Under the pieces are notes generated by a model. That model saw nothing but the letters and a program-made list of their open reading frames with translations, was not told where the DNA came from and did no database searches. A program made the translations under genes and the position numbers. This document shows, piece by piece, positions 23,536-34,404 of a stretch of DNA of 64,000 nucleotides. The stretch spans positions 49,089,878-49,153,877 of the forward strand of contig NC_086386.1 in assembly GCF_036588685.1 (NCBI RefSeq), given 5' to 3'. This stretch comes from Mytilus trossulus. Lineage: Eukaryota > Mollusca > Bivalvia > Mytilida > Mytilidae. The number at the start of each line of letters is the position of its first letter. Within the stretch, counting starts at the first letter, position 1.

Positions 23536-26500
23536 TCAGCTACCCATTCTGTGTTCTTTCATCCATTCTACAAATTCATCTAATAAAACTGGCCCTAAAA
23601 GTAAATAATGATTTGATTATGGACCAATTCTAAATATCTAATAAAAGAAACATCAGTTTTAAAATTTTCTGCTAAATTATATATTTTATAAAAGACAATT
23701 GAAACACAGATAATGCCTCTGCTTGCATTTAAGTATGAAAGATCATAACTTGGAAAGTCATTCCGCCTAGATTTCAAAGGGTTCATAACTTCCTGATTAA
23801 GGTGGTACCTAACACTTTCACTAAAATTAATTTGGCTGGTTTAATTTTCACAAAATTTTGATAAAGTATTTACTTGGACCCTTAAACAAAAATATAAAAA
23901 TTTCAAAAATTTTGAACCAACCGTTTTATCAGAAAAATTACAATGGTTATATAGCAGTTTGTCAAACACCAATTTTGATCATTGAGAAGCTTAATATTGC
24001 CTTAACACCATAACATAATTAAAACGTTTAGCTGATTTTACAGAGTTATCTCCCTATAGTGTGAGGTACCACCTTAAGTCCACAATAAATTAACCTGTTA
24101 GTATACTTGTACTACTTACATGCTCCATCTTCATCATAATTGGATAAGTCAACATTAACAAGTCGACTGAACTCTAGTATATTGCACCATTGGTCTTTAT
24201 TTATTACTTTATATTTAGATTGCTGAAAATAGAAAAATCATTTCTTTTTAAGTCAAATTTGGAATTCAATTGTTAATTCTTTAAATAGAAAAACTTCCAT
24301 TTTTTTCTCAAGAATATCTCATAATTTCAAACCTGCAATTCTAAGACTTTATCTTTACCTCTCTGTATAGTCTTTCAGGAACACTATTCCTAACATCTCT
24401 CTCTATAATAATGTAATTTTAACATATTTGAACATGGTGAAGACATCAGCATGAATGTCAAAGTGGCAGAAGGGTGGTTTTCTCAAGATAGGTTTAAAGT
24501 GCAATTTATATATGTGTATAATGTGAAGATGGCTACAGTACAGAAAAATAATTACCTCTAAAAATTGATGGAACGATCCAAACAATGGCCAATGTTTACC
24601 TAATACTAATGCTAACATAGCTTTGGCTGTATCTATATCCATACTTCGTTGGTCTTTATCCTGGAATATACAAATAAACATTTCATGAAATCTTCTCAAT
24701 ATTTGTCAATTAGATGTTATAATAAATGTTATGATTGTAATGAAATAAAACAGTCTACTGACAATCGGTCTACAAAATTTGTAATTTATAGAATATTTTT
24801 GATAAATATTGCTCCTGGTATTATTTTTTTCTTTACAACTGTATAGATTCAAGCACACCAATGAAGCTTGTGTATATGTTTTTATGATTCCAATATTTTT
24901 TTCCATTTCAAACATCCCAGGTTAACTTCACTAAAAGGCAAGTGTATTTGCATTTATCATATATTTAGTACAAAATACAGCTATTTTGTATATCTAATAA
25001 AGGTTCGTTTTTCCAGTCTGTATCACCTACCCTGTATCACATACCCCGTATCGCATGGCTAAACCCGTATCGCATACCCCGTATCGCATGGTAAAACCTG
25101 TATCGCATACCTTTTTTTTTTTTTTTTTTTTACTGTCAGTTTTTTTGCTCAAGAAAAAATATCCTCAAAATAGGTAAACTTTTTGAATGACGTCATTGTT
25201 TGGTATGTAACGTCACGAACGTCAAGTTTTCATATTGTATGTGACGTCACGAACATCAAGTTTTCACAACATATTTTTTGGCACAATAAATGCAACTATA
25301 AAAAATACAAAATACTCAAATAAATACAATAATAAACAAAATATTTTTAAAACAACAGATTGTAAGGTAACCCAGGTGCTTCGTATAAATAATTGAACAG
25401 TTATTTTAACCCTCTTGCTGCCAAAGGGACATTTATGGCTTCTACACACAAATCTTGTTGATTGTGTAGAACGTCAAAGGTCCATTGTAACATCACAATA
25501 TTCAGGGGCACTGACACCGTCAAAAGACGGCGTCAAAAGGGCGATTTTTGGCGAGAATGAAGCAAACTGAATAAAATGCTTTAAAAGTATACCTAAAACG
25601 GAAGTCAAGAAATGATACAGGATCATAAGCTTGTTAGTACTATAAGACCAACTTATTTATGGCTTTGAAACAAGACAAAAGCAAAACTGAAGGTTAACCC
25701 AGTGCTATGGATTAGAAAACAGTTCATATAATATAAATAAATACTCTTCTGTTGAAATATATGATAAAGCGTATAATACATGGCAAAATCCGTATCACAT
25801 GCCGTATCCCTCGGGCCTAAAGCCCTTGGGCTGATATTGATGTCTCGGGATGATACAATATATGATACGGATTTTGCCATGTATTATTCTCTATATATAT
25901 GAGTTACAGTACACACAAAATGAATGAAAACAGTTCAATCTCTTTGAGGTATTTTTTTACTGAAAGCTGGTGATTTGCTGTGATATTCAATCTCTCTGAA
26001 TATTCTATTGATAAAATTTGTAAGGGTTCCGCGGAACCCAGTGTCTCGCCTACTTTTGATGTAAATTGCAGGCTCAACAAAAATGAGGAAAAAACTCAAT
26101 AGAAATATTCCTTTTGATACAATCTTCTGATTGTAAGAAGCTTCTGTAAAAGTTTGGTTAAAATCCAGGATAGTTTATGAATCTAATAAATGTTTAAAAA
26201 CAACTGCAGACTGTGTATGTATGTATGGTTAACTGGAAGAAAATGTAAGTCCATTTAAAAGTAAAATACGGAAAACATGGATTTATTTTTTTACAAAATT
26301 TACTTCTGGATACTATTTTATGATCATTATTAAGCTTCTGTCCAAGTTTGGTACAAACCCAGGATAGTTTAAGAAAGTTATTAAAATTTTAAAAACTTTA
26401 ACCACAGAGTGAATTAAATGTTTCCCAGTAGAAAAACTATGTCCATTTAAAAGTAAAATATGGAAAAAATGGAATTTTATTTTTACAAAATTTTCTTCTG

Positions 26501-29500
26501 GATACTATATTATGATCACGAACAAGCTTCTGTCCAAGTTTGGTAAAAAAAACCCAGGATAGTTTAAGAAAGTTATTAAAATTTTAAAAACTTTAACCAC
26601 AGAGTGAATTAAATGTTTCCCAGTAGAAAAACTATGTCCATTTAAAAGTAAAATATGGAAAAAATGGAATTTTATTTTTACAAAATTTTCTTCTGGATAC
26701 TATATTATGATCACGAACAAGCTTCTGTCCAAGTTTGGTAAAAAAAAACCAGGATAGTTTAAGAAAGTTATTAAAATTTTAAAAACTTTAACCACAGAGT
26801 GAATGTAATGTTTCCCCGCAGAAAAACTAAGTCCATTCAAAAGTAAAATATGGAAAAAATGGATTTATTTTTTTACAAAATTTACGTCTGGATACTATCT
26901 TATAATCATAAACAAGCTTCTGTCCAAGTTTGGTAGAAATCATGTATATAGTTTAAGAAAGTTTTAAAATTTTAAAAACTTTAACCACAGAGTGAATGTA
27001 ATGTTTCCCCGCAGAAAAACTAAGTCCATTCAAAAGTAAAATATGGAAAAAATGGATTTATTTTTTTACAAAATTTACGTCTGGATACTATCTTATGATC
27101 ATAAACAAGCTTCTGTCCAAGTTTAGTAGAAATCATGTATAGTTTAAGAAAGTTATTAAAATTTCAAAAACTTTAACCACAGAGTGAATATTTGTGGACG
27201 CCGCCGACGACGACGGAATGTAGGATCGCTTAGTCTCGCTTTTTCGACTAAAGTCGAAGGCTCGACAAAAACAGTTTATGGTTGTAAATCAGTGTGTCGT
27301 CACTTCAAAACACCAGTAATCAACCTGTTTTAAAAATTATTCACTAAATATAAGCAAGAGTAATTTTAACTGAGTCATTTTGTGTGCAGTGAATATTAAG
27401 GTAATAACTATTAAAGTGACATACTCTTGCAAAATCAAATGCAAATCTGTAAATATTTTTAAAAGTAGCTGGATCATCCAATAATGTTCTGAGGTAGTCT
27501 AATCTTGACTGTAGTTTTCTCACAGAATCACACCTACAATCAAATAAATAATTGTTAAACTTTCTTACACACATAATAATACAATAATCATCAATTCTAA
27601 TGCTATAACAGCTGAATACATCGAGTATGTAGGTAAAGGTAATATCTTTGGTTAGTTTGCTTGTTAGCTGAACCTTGATGCCATTATTAGGTCAGGTTAA
27701 GTACCCTCCTTTAAGAGTAGACTAGACAAACAGATAACCAATCTATCTGTCAGTAGGACTAGACAACTTCAAAAGGAGGGTATCATTTCTAACCTAATAA
27801 TGACTACACGTCTCAGCTAACAAGCAAGCTAACCAAATATTATACCTTTACATAAACACTCAATGCATTCTGCTGTAAGCATGTAACACACATTTTGATT
27901 GGATGACTAGTGCTAAAACTCTATGGTTGAAAGTTGAATTCATGATCATTGACAATAATGTTGTGCAATTTCATTAGATGTTTACACATCATTTGTAAAG
28001 TTGCCAACACCAGGGATTTGACGGGGCAAATATCTGCTCTGTTACTGTTATCCCACAATTCAACAGCATGCCTTCAAATATAACAATATTCTAGTAATCA
28101 AAGCACTTGTGAGCAATGAAGGGTAAAGTTTGCATCCATTTTGCAATTTTGTGAATCTAAAGTAAAACTAAATATTGAATTGTATATAGTAAGATAACTT
28201 AAATTACAGTTCATGAATAAGAGATTGTAGTGGAACCTATTTTTGTTACATATTAATATACCATGTATTTCTGATATAAATTTAAATGAATAAAATCTTC
28301 TTAATAAGTATGGTAATTCACAAATACATCATATTGTAAATTAAATATCTAAGTATAACATATCATTAACAAATTGCTTAACATTCGTGTTGCTTATTTT
28401 TTAGTTTTCTATGTTGTGTCGTGTGTATTATTGTTTGTCTTTTTCATTTTTAGCGTGGCATTGTCAGTTTATTTTTGATTTATGAGTTTGACTGTCCCTC
28501 TGGTATCTTTCGTCCCTCTTTTATTGGAACTATGAAAGATAGTGGCAAATCTTGAAAGATTTAGATATCAAATCAGTATCATAGGGTGTTGATTGTTTTT
28601 TATGAAATTTTACCCAAAAATATAAGCAAAAGTCATTATGTATTCAGAGGAAAACTAAAATTTCTTAATATATTAAGATTTGGTCAAAAGTAAGAAAAGT
28701 TACAGCAGAGTTCATTGACTGTGTAGTCAAAGGTAATATCTTTGGTTAGCTTGCTAGTTAGCTGAATTGTGAAGTCATTATTAGGTCAGGTAAAGTACCC
28801 TCCTTTCAAAGTAGCCAAGTCCAACAGACAGATATATGGTTTATCTGCTGGACTAGTCTACTCTTAAAGAAGGGTAGTTTACCTGACCTAATAATGACAG
28901 CATGATTCAGCTAACAAGCAAGCTAACCAAAGATATTACCTTTAGCTTCACACTCAATGAAATCGGCTGTTTATTCGGCTAGTTTTTTTTAAAATCTTAC
29001 TGTAAGTCTGTCATGCCTTTTAACCATTCTGCTTTAGTGAAGAAACCCATTGATTTGGCTTCTAACTTCCAGGCTAGAACCAACATAACAATCTGAAGAT
29101 ATAAAGCACATATAAAACATTCTTTAAAATTGATTATCTATTTCTCTTAATTTGCATCCAATCAATTCAATATATAGTATTTTTAAAGTTGAACACAATA
29201 TGAATATGACAAAACAACACATGTGTTGCTTTGCTAAAAATATCACATAAAAGTATGAAACAAGATGCCCCCTTCATTCACACTATCTTTGTCTTTGTTC
29301 AGTGGACTATGAAACTAGGACTTTAGTTGTATATACCATATTAGTATGTAAATTCTGAACATGAATGGAATTGACATAAGGTCCTTACTCATTCTTTTAC
29401 TAAGCAAATTGAAATCCTTGTTTTGTGTCATTTCATCAGCAATCATATAACATCTCTATCATGATCATTGTGTCAATATCACATCTCTATCATGATCATT

Positions 29501-30855
29501 GTGTCAATATCACATCTCTATCATGATCATTGTGTCAATATCACATCTCTATCATGATCATTGTGTCAATATCACATCTCTATCATGATCAATGTGTCAA
29601 TATCACATCTCTATCATGATCATTGTGTCAATATCACATCTCTATCATGATCATTGTGTCAATATCACATCTCTATCATGATCATTGTGTCAATATCACA
29701 TCTCTATCATGATCATTGTGTCAATATCACATCTCTATCATGATCATTGTGTCAATATCACATCTCTATCATGATCATTGTGTTAATATCACATCTCTAT
29801 CATGATCATTGTGTCAATATCTTTTATTTATTACTATATACTAACATTTTCTGGTTCTACACCAATGTCTTCACAAAACTTTTCCATTCCTTCTGGACCT
29901 AACATGTCTTCATCATCAGCTATAAATTAAGGAATGATTATACAAATTGTTCAATAGTCATTTGTAAACTAAAACATATATAAGCATTATGTGATTATTT
30001 CATGGCAATACATAGTCCCCAACCAGTTAAAAATTCATTGTAATGGAACAAAATTCTAATTTGATCTACTATACCTTGTCATGGTGAAAACTATAACAAA
30101 AATCAAGTCAATATCTTCAGACATGACAAAAAAACTGTAAATTATTGATTGAATTTCTAAGTCCAAGGACCATAACTCTGCACAGAATCATCAGACTAGA
30201 ACAAAATTCAAACTCGATCTAACTTGTCATGATAAAACTATATACCAATTTTCAAATCAATATATATTTCAAGCAATGTCTGTGTCATGTGGTTCTTGTG
30301 AAGAGTTGTCTCATTGGTAATCATACCACATCTTGTTTTTCTATACTTACTTGTATATTCATGGAACCATGCTATACATCTTTTATTACTGAACATGTTA
30401 TCTGTGTCCTGGACTCTTTGTTCACGTCTGCTCCTGTTTAATGAACGAAATATTCATTAACATCTATAGTGTTTACAGTAAAGAAAGTATATCATATTCT
30501 AATTATAAATTATTTTGGGAGCATTCACAAAACTGTTTTTTTTTATACAAACACCACTAAACATACATTGAACAATAATTGTCCATTATTTTTTTTAATG
30601 CATGGTGCTACCAATTTATTTTACTGATCATTCGACAATTTCAACTGTCACTTAAAACATGAACTAGTCCTTATTCTGGTACTGGACAATCTGAAATAAT
30701 GACCACTGGCCTGTTCATACTGTAGTTTTGCCAATAATGAAATTTTTCCTTTGAAATCTAAAAAAAATATTTTCTTACCAAGAAGAGGAAACTTTTGCTT
30801 TCTTAGATCTGGGGTCATCAAAAGTAGGTGAGGATCTTTTTCTTCTTATAGGCAT
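23536..30855 (-). CDS. DCUN1D5: DCN1-like protein 5 (cullin neddylation co-E3)
   Basis: Eight coding exons: 30855-30779, 30433-30351, 29919-29846, 29092-29001, 27533-27425, 24660-24556, 24222-24120 and 23594-23536. All introns are GT-AG, phases match and the sum is 702 nt, giving 233 residues plus TGA (human about 237). The short basic N terminus ([14 protein letters not shown]) resembles human DCUN1D5 (MPVKKKRKSP). The PONY/DCUN1 domain follows with [67 protein letters not shown], the Trp-containing [12 protein letters not shown] and the end [14 protein letters not shown]. Family members hold the NEDD8-loaded E2 against cullins and promote cullin neddylation; DCUN1D5 is mainly nuclear in vertebrates. 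The D-A-D cullin-binding pattern appears as D, then LEFSR, then NYDEDGAW. The gene is head to head with DYNC2H1. A possible in-frame N-terminal extension through 32199-32125 is described separately. Confidence 0.95.
23801..24073. mobile_element. MITE with GGTGGTACC ends and TTAA flanks, copy 1
   Basis: Ends GGTGGTACCTAACACTTTCA and, in reverse, GTGTGAGGTACCACC, with TTAA on both sides (23797-23800 and 24074-24077). It lies in the last DCUN1D5 intron. A second copy in the opposite orientation is at 48418-48680 in a DYNC2H1 intron; both share TGATAAAACAG(T/C)TGGTTC- and AACACTAATTTTGATC-type segments. Confidence 0.65.
25010..25120 (+). repeat. short repeats of CCCGTATCGCATAC type
   Basis: Six units of the form (C)CTGTATCAC(C/A)TAC or CCCGTATCGCAT(AC/GG) follow each other before a T run at 25111-25131. 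The same motif, in the form CCGTATCACATG, reappears at 25790-25803, so the two may bound one element of about 880 bp in a DCUN1D5 intron. Confidence 0.45.
25783..25886. repeat. hairpin with 26-bp arms
   Basis: ACATGGCAAAATCCGTATCA on the left is exactly matched in reverse complement by TGATACGGATTTTGCCATGT on the right. The loop contains GGGCCTAAAGCCCTTGGGCT. Confidence 0.55.
26024..27270 (+). repeat. element with about five 193-bp satellite units
   Basis: It begins GGGTTCCGCGGAACCCAGTG (itself palindromic: GGGTTCCGCGGAACCC), then TCTCGCCTACTTTTG and CAGGCTCAACAAAAA. Units starting GGAAAA(C/A)ATGGA at about 26271, 26462, 26655, 26850 and 27048 follow, each with CAAGCTTCTGTCCAAGTTTG and TTTAACCACAGAGTGAAT. 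It ends GGACGCCGCCGACGACGACG, TCGCTTAGTCTCGC, a TTCGACTAAAGTCGAA hairpin and GGCTCGACAAAAA. A truncated relative is at 15133-15290. Bivalve elements with central satellite units are often Helitron-like, but I cannot show that here. Confidence 0.6.
27602..27880. mobile_element. fold-back MITE family, copy B
   Basis: Same architecture as 20671-20945: left GAGTATGTAGGTAAAGGTAA and TTTGGTTAGTTTGCTTGTTA; right AGCTAACAAGCAAGCTAACC and ACACTCAATGCATTCTGCTG. It lies in a DCUN1D5 intron, 70 bp before the exon at 27533. Confidence 0.75.
28395..28525 (-). repeat. dispersed repeat family, reverse copy
   Basis: Reverse complement of the 4185-4335 repeat: TTTTCTATGTTGTGTCGTGT, GTTTGTCTTTTTCATTTTTA, GAGTTTGACTGTCCCTC, ATCTTTCGTCCCTCT. 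Located in a DCUN1D5 intron. Confidence 0.55.
28700..28971. mobile_element. fold-back MITE family, copy C
   Basis: Starts TTACAGCAGAGTTCATTGAC and has GGTAATATCTTTGGTTAGCT, GTCATTATTAGGTCAGGTAA and TACCCTCCTTT. The right half is the reverse complement, ending CTCAATGAAATCGGCTGT. It abuts the DCUN1D5 exon at 29001-29092. Confidence 0.75.
29444..29822. repeat. 31-bp minisatellite, about 12 copies
   Basis: The unit contains ATCACATCTCTATCATGATC followed by ATTGTGTCAAT; copies are almost identical with single substitutions. It ends about 24 bp from the donor of the DCUN1D5 exon 29846-29919. No spacers, so it is an ordinary tandem repeat. Confidence 0.9.
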
Positions 30856-31111
30856 ATTAAAATAATTTACATTTACGCAGTGTGTGTGGCAAGTTGATCC
30901 TTCTTGTATGTGCTAAAAGTAGAAATTATAAAGTTCCAAGAATAATATGTAATAAACCTATTTCCATAAGACAATATCTAATTGTTCTGAAAACAACTGG
31001 TCAAAGGTCCTGTAGAGACTTTCTCCCACAGAACTATGTGCATCTTTAACATTGACTACTCTCTAGACACGTGATGAAACAACAAATTCAACATTCCCCA
31101 CTGTACATAAC

Positions 31112-31973
31112 CAGGGTTTCCGCTGGCGGTCGCCATTTTCGCAATTTGCGAAAAAATAATAATTGTGGCGATTAAAATTCATCATTGGCGAAAGAATTTG
31201 GCGAAAGAAATATATATAACGATTTAATTCAGCCATCTTCTTTATTTACTTTTTTCAGGTTTCTCTGACTTTTCTGATCAGACAATACTCAGAATTCACC
31301 TTGAACTCGTTAAGATTTTGACAGAAAATCAATAATCAACTGATTGCATTCATAGCTATTGACATCAAAGGACGAATTAATAAAGGTGTTGATTGTATGA
31401 TGTGACAAAATGATATGATTAAATGGCTTCTGTCACATGTCACAAAAGGGATTTATTGACAACTTTACGACGCACTTGTTTGAAGCAAAATTTTTACGCT
31501 TCCTCTCCTTCTTTTAATGATAGTGCAGAAAAGAAAATTGTTGTTATGACGAAAAATGTCCAAAAGCAAGAAAGGTCTCTGATTTATAACTTTATCATTT
31601 AACTTTCATGTAGATCATTGATTTGAGTGGGTACTTCAAAGTCGTTTCAGTTACACACTTGTTTAAAAGCATATAGTTTTACTTATGTACGATGGTCTAG
31701 AAAAGAAAACTGTTGTTATGAGAAAATCTATTCAAAAGGTTGGCATGAGAGTAACCCTTCAATGTAATGACTACACCTTACTCGAGGGATCAATTCCAAG
31801 TGAAAAGATACATCGTTTTGTTGTAAAAAACAGGGGGGGGGCTAGAAAAAAGGAAAATTTTAAATGAAAAATATATTTGTGTTACTTGGCGAAAAAAATA
31901 ATAAAGTGGCGAAAAATATATTGTTTTGGCGAAAGAGGTGGCGAAAAAAATATTTGACCCAGGGGAAACCCTG
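31112..31973. mobile_element. hAT-like non-autonomous element, CAGGGTTTCC ends
   Basis: Ends CAGGGTTTCCGCTGG and, in reverse, CAGGGTTTCCCCTGG; CATAAC flanks both sides (31106-31111 and 31974-31979). The interior has many TGGCGAAA motifs near both ends and an open stretch at 31685-31864 without recognisable homology. The CAGGG start fits the hAT superfamily; the apparent duplication is 6 bp rather than the usual 8. Confidence 0.6.
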
Positions 31974-32124
31974 CATAACCTTAATCATAACTTTTTTCAA
32001 TCAAATTCTTGACTGATATATAGGTTTCTAGATTAATTTATTTAACTACATGTAGATAATTTGTGTTTGCAACACTAGCATCAAATTGAATGGTCTTTTT
32101 GGTTTATTGTATAATAATATTTAC

Positions 32125-32199
32125 CAAAGTATTCAACTGACTGAAAAGATGACCTTCTGATTCTTCCTCTTCTTTCACGCTTAAATCATGCATACATAC
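32125..32199 (-). CDS. possible upstream exon of DCUN1D5 (5' UTR or N-terminal extension)
   Basis: A 75-bp segment between acceptor TTTTGTAG and donor GTAAAT on the minus strand. It is open (25 codons, ATG at 32193) and acidic (VKEEEESEG). Joined in phase 0 to 30912 it stays open for another 19 codons into MPIRRKR. Human DCUN1D5 starts at the equivalent of MPIRR, so this may be untranslated despite being open. Confidence 0.35.
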
Positions 32200-34020
32200 C
32201 TACAAAACAGTAAACAATACAATATACATCTGACAGACAGTATTTTTACTTCTAGATTTATTTTGCGGTGAAGTAGTCATGGTTGTAGACTTTACATAAA
32301 GCTAAGATCTAGAGTAACACATAAAACTAATCCTCGAAAATTAAGAATTCGAAAATTAAAATTCGAAAATTAAGAATTAAAATGGGGAATTTGTCAAAGA
32401 GAAAACAACCTTCCAAAAAGACAGAAAACAGCAAAAGGCTATGAAGATTGAAATCTGGTTTGAAAACAGAAGGATGATGACTTTTGGTTCCAACTATTCT
32501 TTGCCCTAGCTTACAATGTTCTATACAATTGATACATGTAAGCTAGTTTCAGATTGGACCAACCTGCCCAAAAATGATATTTGAATTCAAAACATGTAGT
32601 ATGATGTACCAGCTGCATGTGTTTGCATCAGGGATCTCCATTGATGAAATTTAATTATGACAGAACTTTCACCAATACAAATTCATCATCAATGGTCTGG
32701 TGTAAATGAAAGTATTTCATTTCTTCATTCCCATCTGCTTGCTCACCCATTCAAGAATGACCACAATTAGGCAATATCAACCCCAGATGTTTTTACATCT
32801 TATATATGTTTCTTTCTTTGTATATGTGCTAGCTGTTGTTTTTTTTTATATTCACTGACCAGCAATTGTAGGTTTAATTTGTGTCCTGTTTCAAACGCCT
32901 GCCAGTTTTGGATTTTCTCACAGCTTATATGAACTGTAAAAAATACTGATATATGTATTCACATGCACTCGTCTCAGATTTTTCTCTTTCCTATATACCT
33001 TTATCATGTTTATATAAAAAATTCTAAGAGTGCCTCTGTGTGTATTCATGATCACACATTAACCGTAAAAATGAAGAAAAAAATTATGAAGTAAACTCTA
33101 AGTCTAATTATACTTATTTTTTGTTTTATTCAATTTACATTAATCTGGGTTAAGCTGTCCCTTATTGGAACTTTTGGTTTCTGATGCTTTCCAACTACAA
33201 ATCATGTCATAATTTAATAGATTTGACCTTTCACTTTTCCAACTGGTTTAGTTTTTGACGACAAAACCAAGTGTTTCTTCACAATGTTCTCGATAAGGTA
33301 CACAAACACCCCTGTGTGTTCAAAGGACGCTTCCTAAAAACACTGGCTGAGTCTTGTTATCATCATAACATTCCTTCAGCTATTCAAAAGAAGCTGAAAA
33401 CATGCTGCTATTCAGTATTTTTACCAGACATTCACTTCATTTTAATTCAATGTATGTTATTATAAATCCCGAGCAATTCGAAAAACTATGACATCATCAT
33501 GATCATGACATACCCTATTTGGATAAACCCAGAGAAAATCAAAATGTTTTTAAAAACATGTGTACCTTTTGAGCAACGAAAAATTCCAACAGGGACCCAT
33601 TTCTGCTACTTGATACAGGGATCTATTTTTAGAACAAAAGGACATTTCCAATTATAAATATTATAAAAATAGATTTACGCGACGACTGTAAACAGATTAG
33701 CGTAAATAACGCAAATGGTAGCCAATAAAAGGATTGAAAACTCATGGTTTTGGCATATAATTTGATTTTCCTACGAATTAATTGGGTTATTGAACCCTGC
33801 AATGGGCAATTGCATTTGGTTTTTTATTATTTGTATTGCGTGATCACGCAAATACGCAGCTTATCTGGAGCTGTTGATATGAAAAAACGTTACTGAATGA
33901 TAGCATTTCTTTGTTTACATTGCAAACGTTAAAACTTAAATAATGTCACAACTTAAATCCCTTACAACAGAATCAAATTCGGAAACGTTACCTTTTTCCG
34001 GTTTTGAAATTAAGATATGT

Positions 34021-34404
34021 TTGAATTATGAGGAGGCCACTGCATACACCAAAAGTAAACTCTGAAAGACCAAATTATACAGGTACTCTTTCTTCCCAAG
34101 ATCCACCAGGGAATGGAACACTCTACCAGAAAAAGCCACAACAGCAGCTACACTACAAGAGTTCAAGGCATGCCTTACCATCCTGCCAGAGGCCTTTGAC
34201 AGGAGCTTTGAATATCTGGAGCTTCACACACCTAGAACTCCTTAGACCCCAGATGCACATACATGTAGTTTTATTTGTAAATAACTTTCCTGTAAATAGT
34301 TTTTATCAAGTGAGGAGGGAAGGCCTCATGATTTCATGAGCAAGAGTCATTTATATACACTCAAGAAGAGTCTGAATCTGTACTGAAAGAAGAAGAAGAA
34401 GAAT
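34021..34404 (+). mobile_element. 5'-truncated LINE remnant (reverse-transcriptase C terminus and 3' tail)
   Basis: One frame reads KLYRYSFFPRSTREWNTLPE, then an LQEFKACL-containing segment ending in TAG at about 34243. That is the pattern RxxFFPRTxxxWNxLP near the C terminus of non-LTR retrotransposon polyproteins. The 3' end carries an (AGA)n tail at about 34389-34404, and an upstream in-frame TGA shows decay. Confidence 0.65.

Noticed and set aside
25188-25252. TGACGTCA-like motifs considered as CRE sites
   Set aside because: They lie deep in a DCUN1D5 intron within repeat-like sequence; no promoter context.
29444-29822. Regular repeats considered as a CRISPR array
   Set aside because: Direct head-to-tail units without spacers, in a eukaryotic intron.
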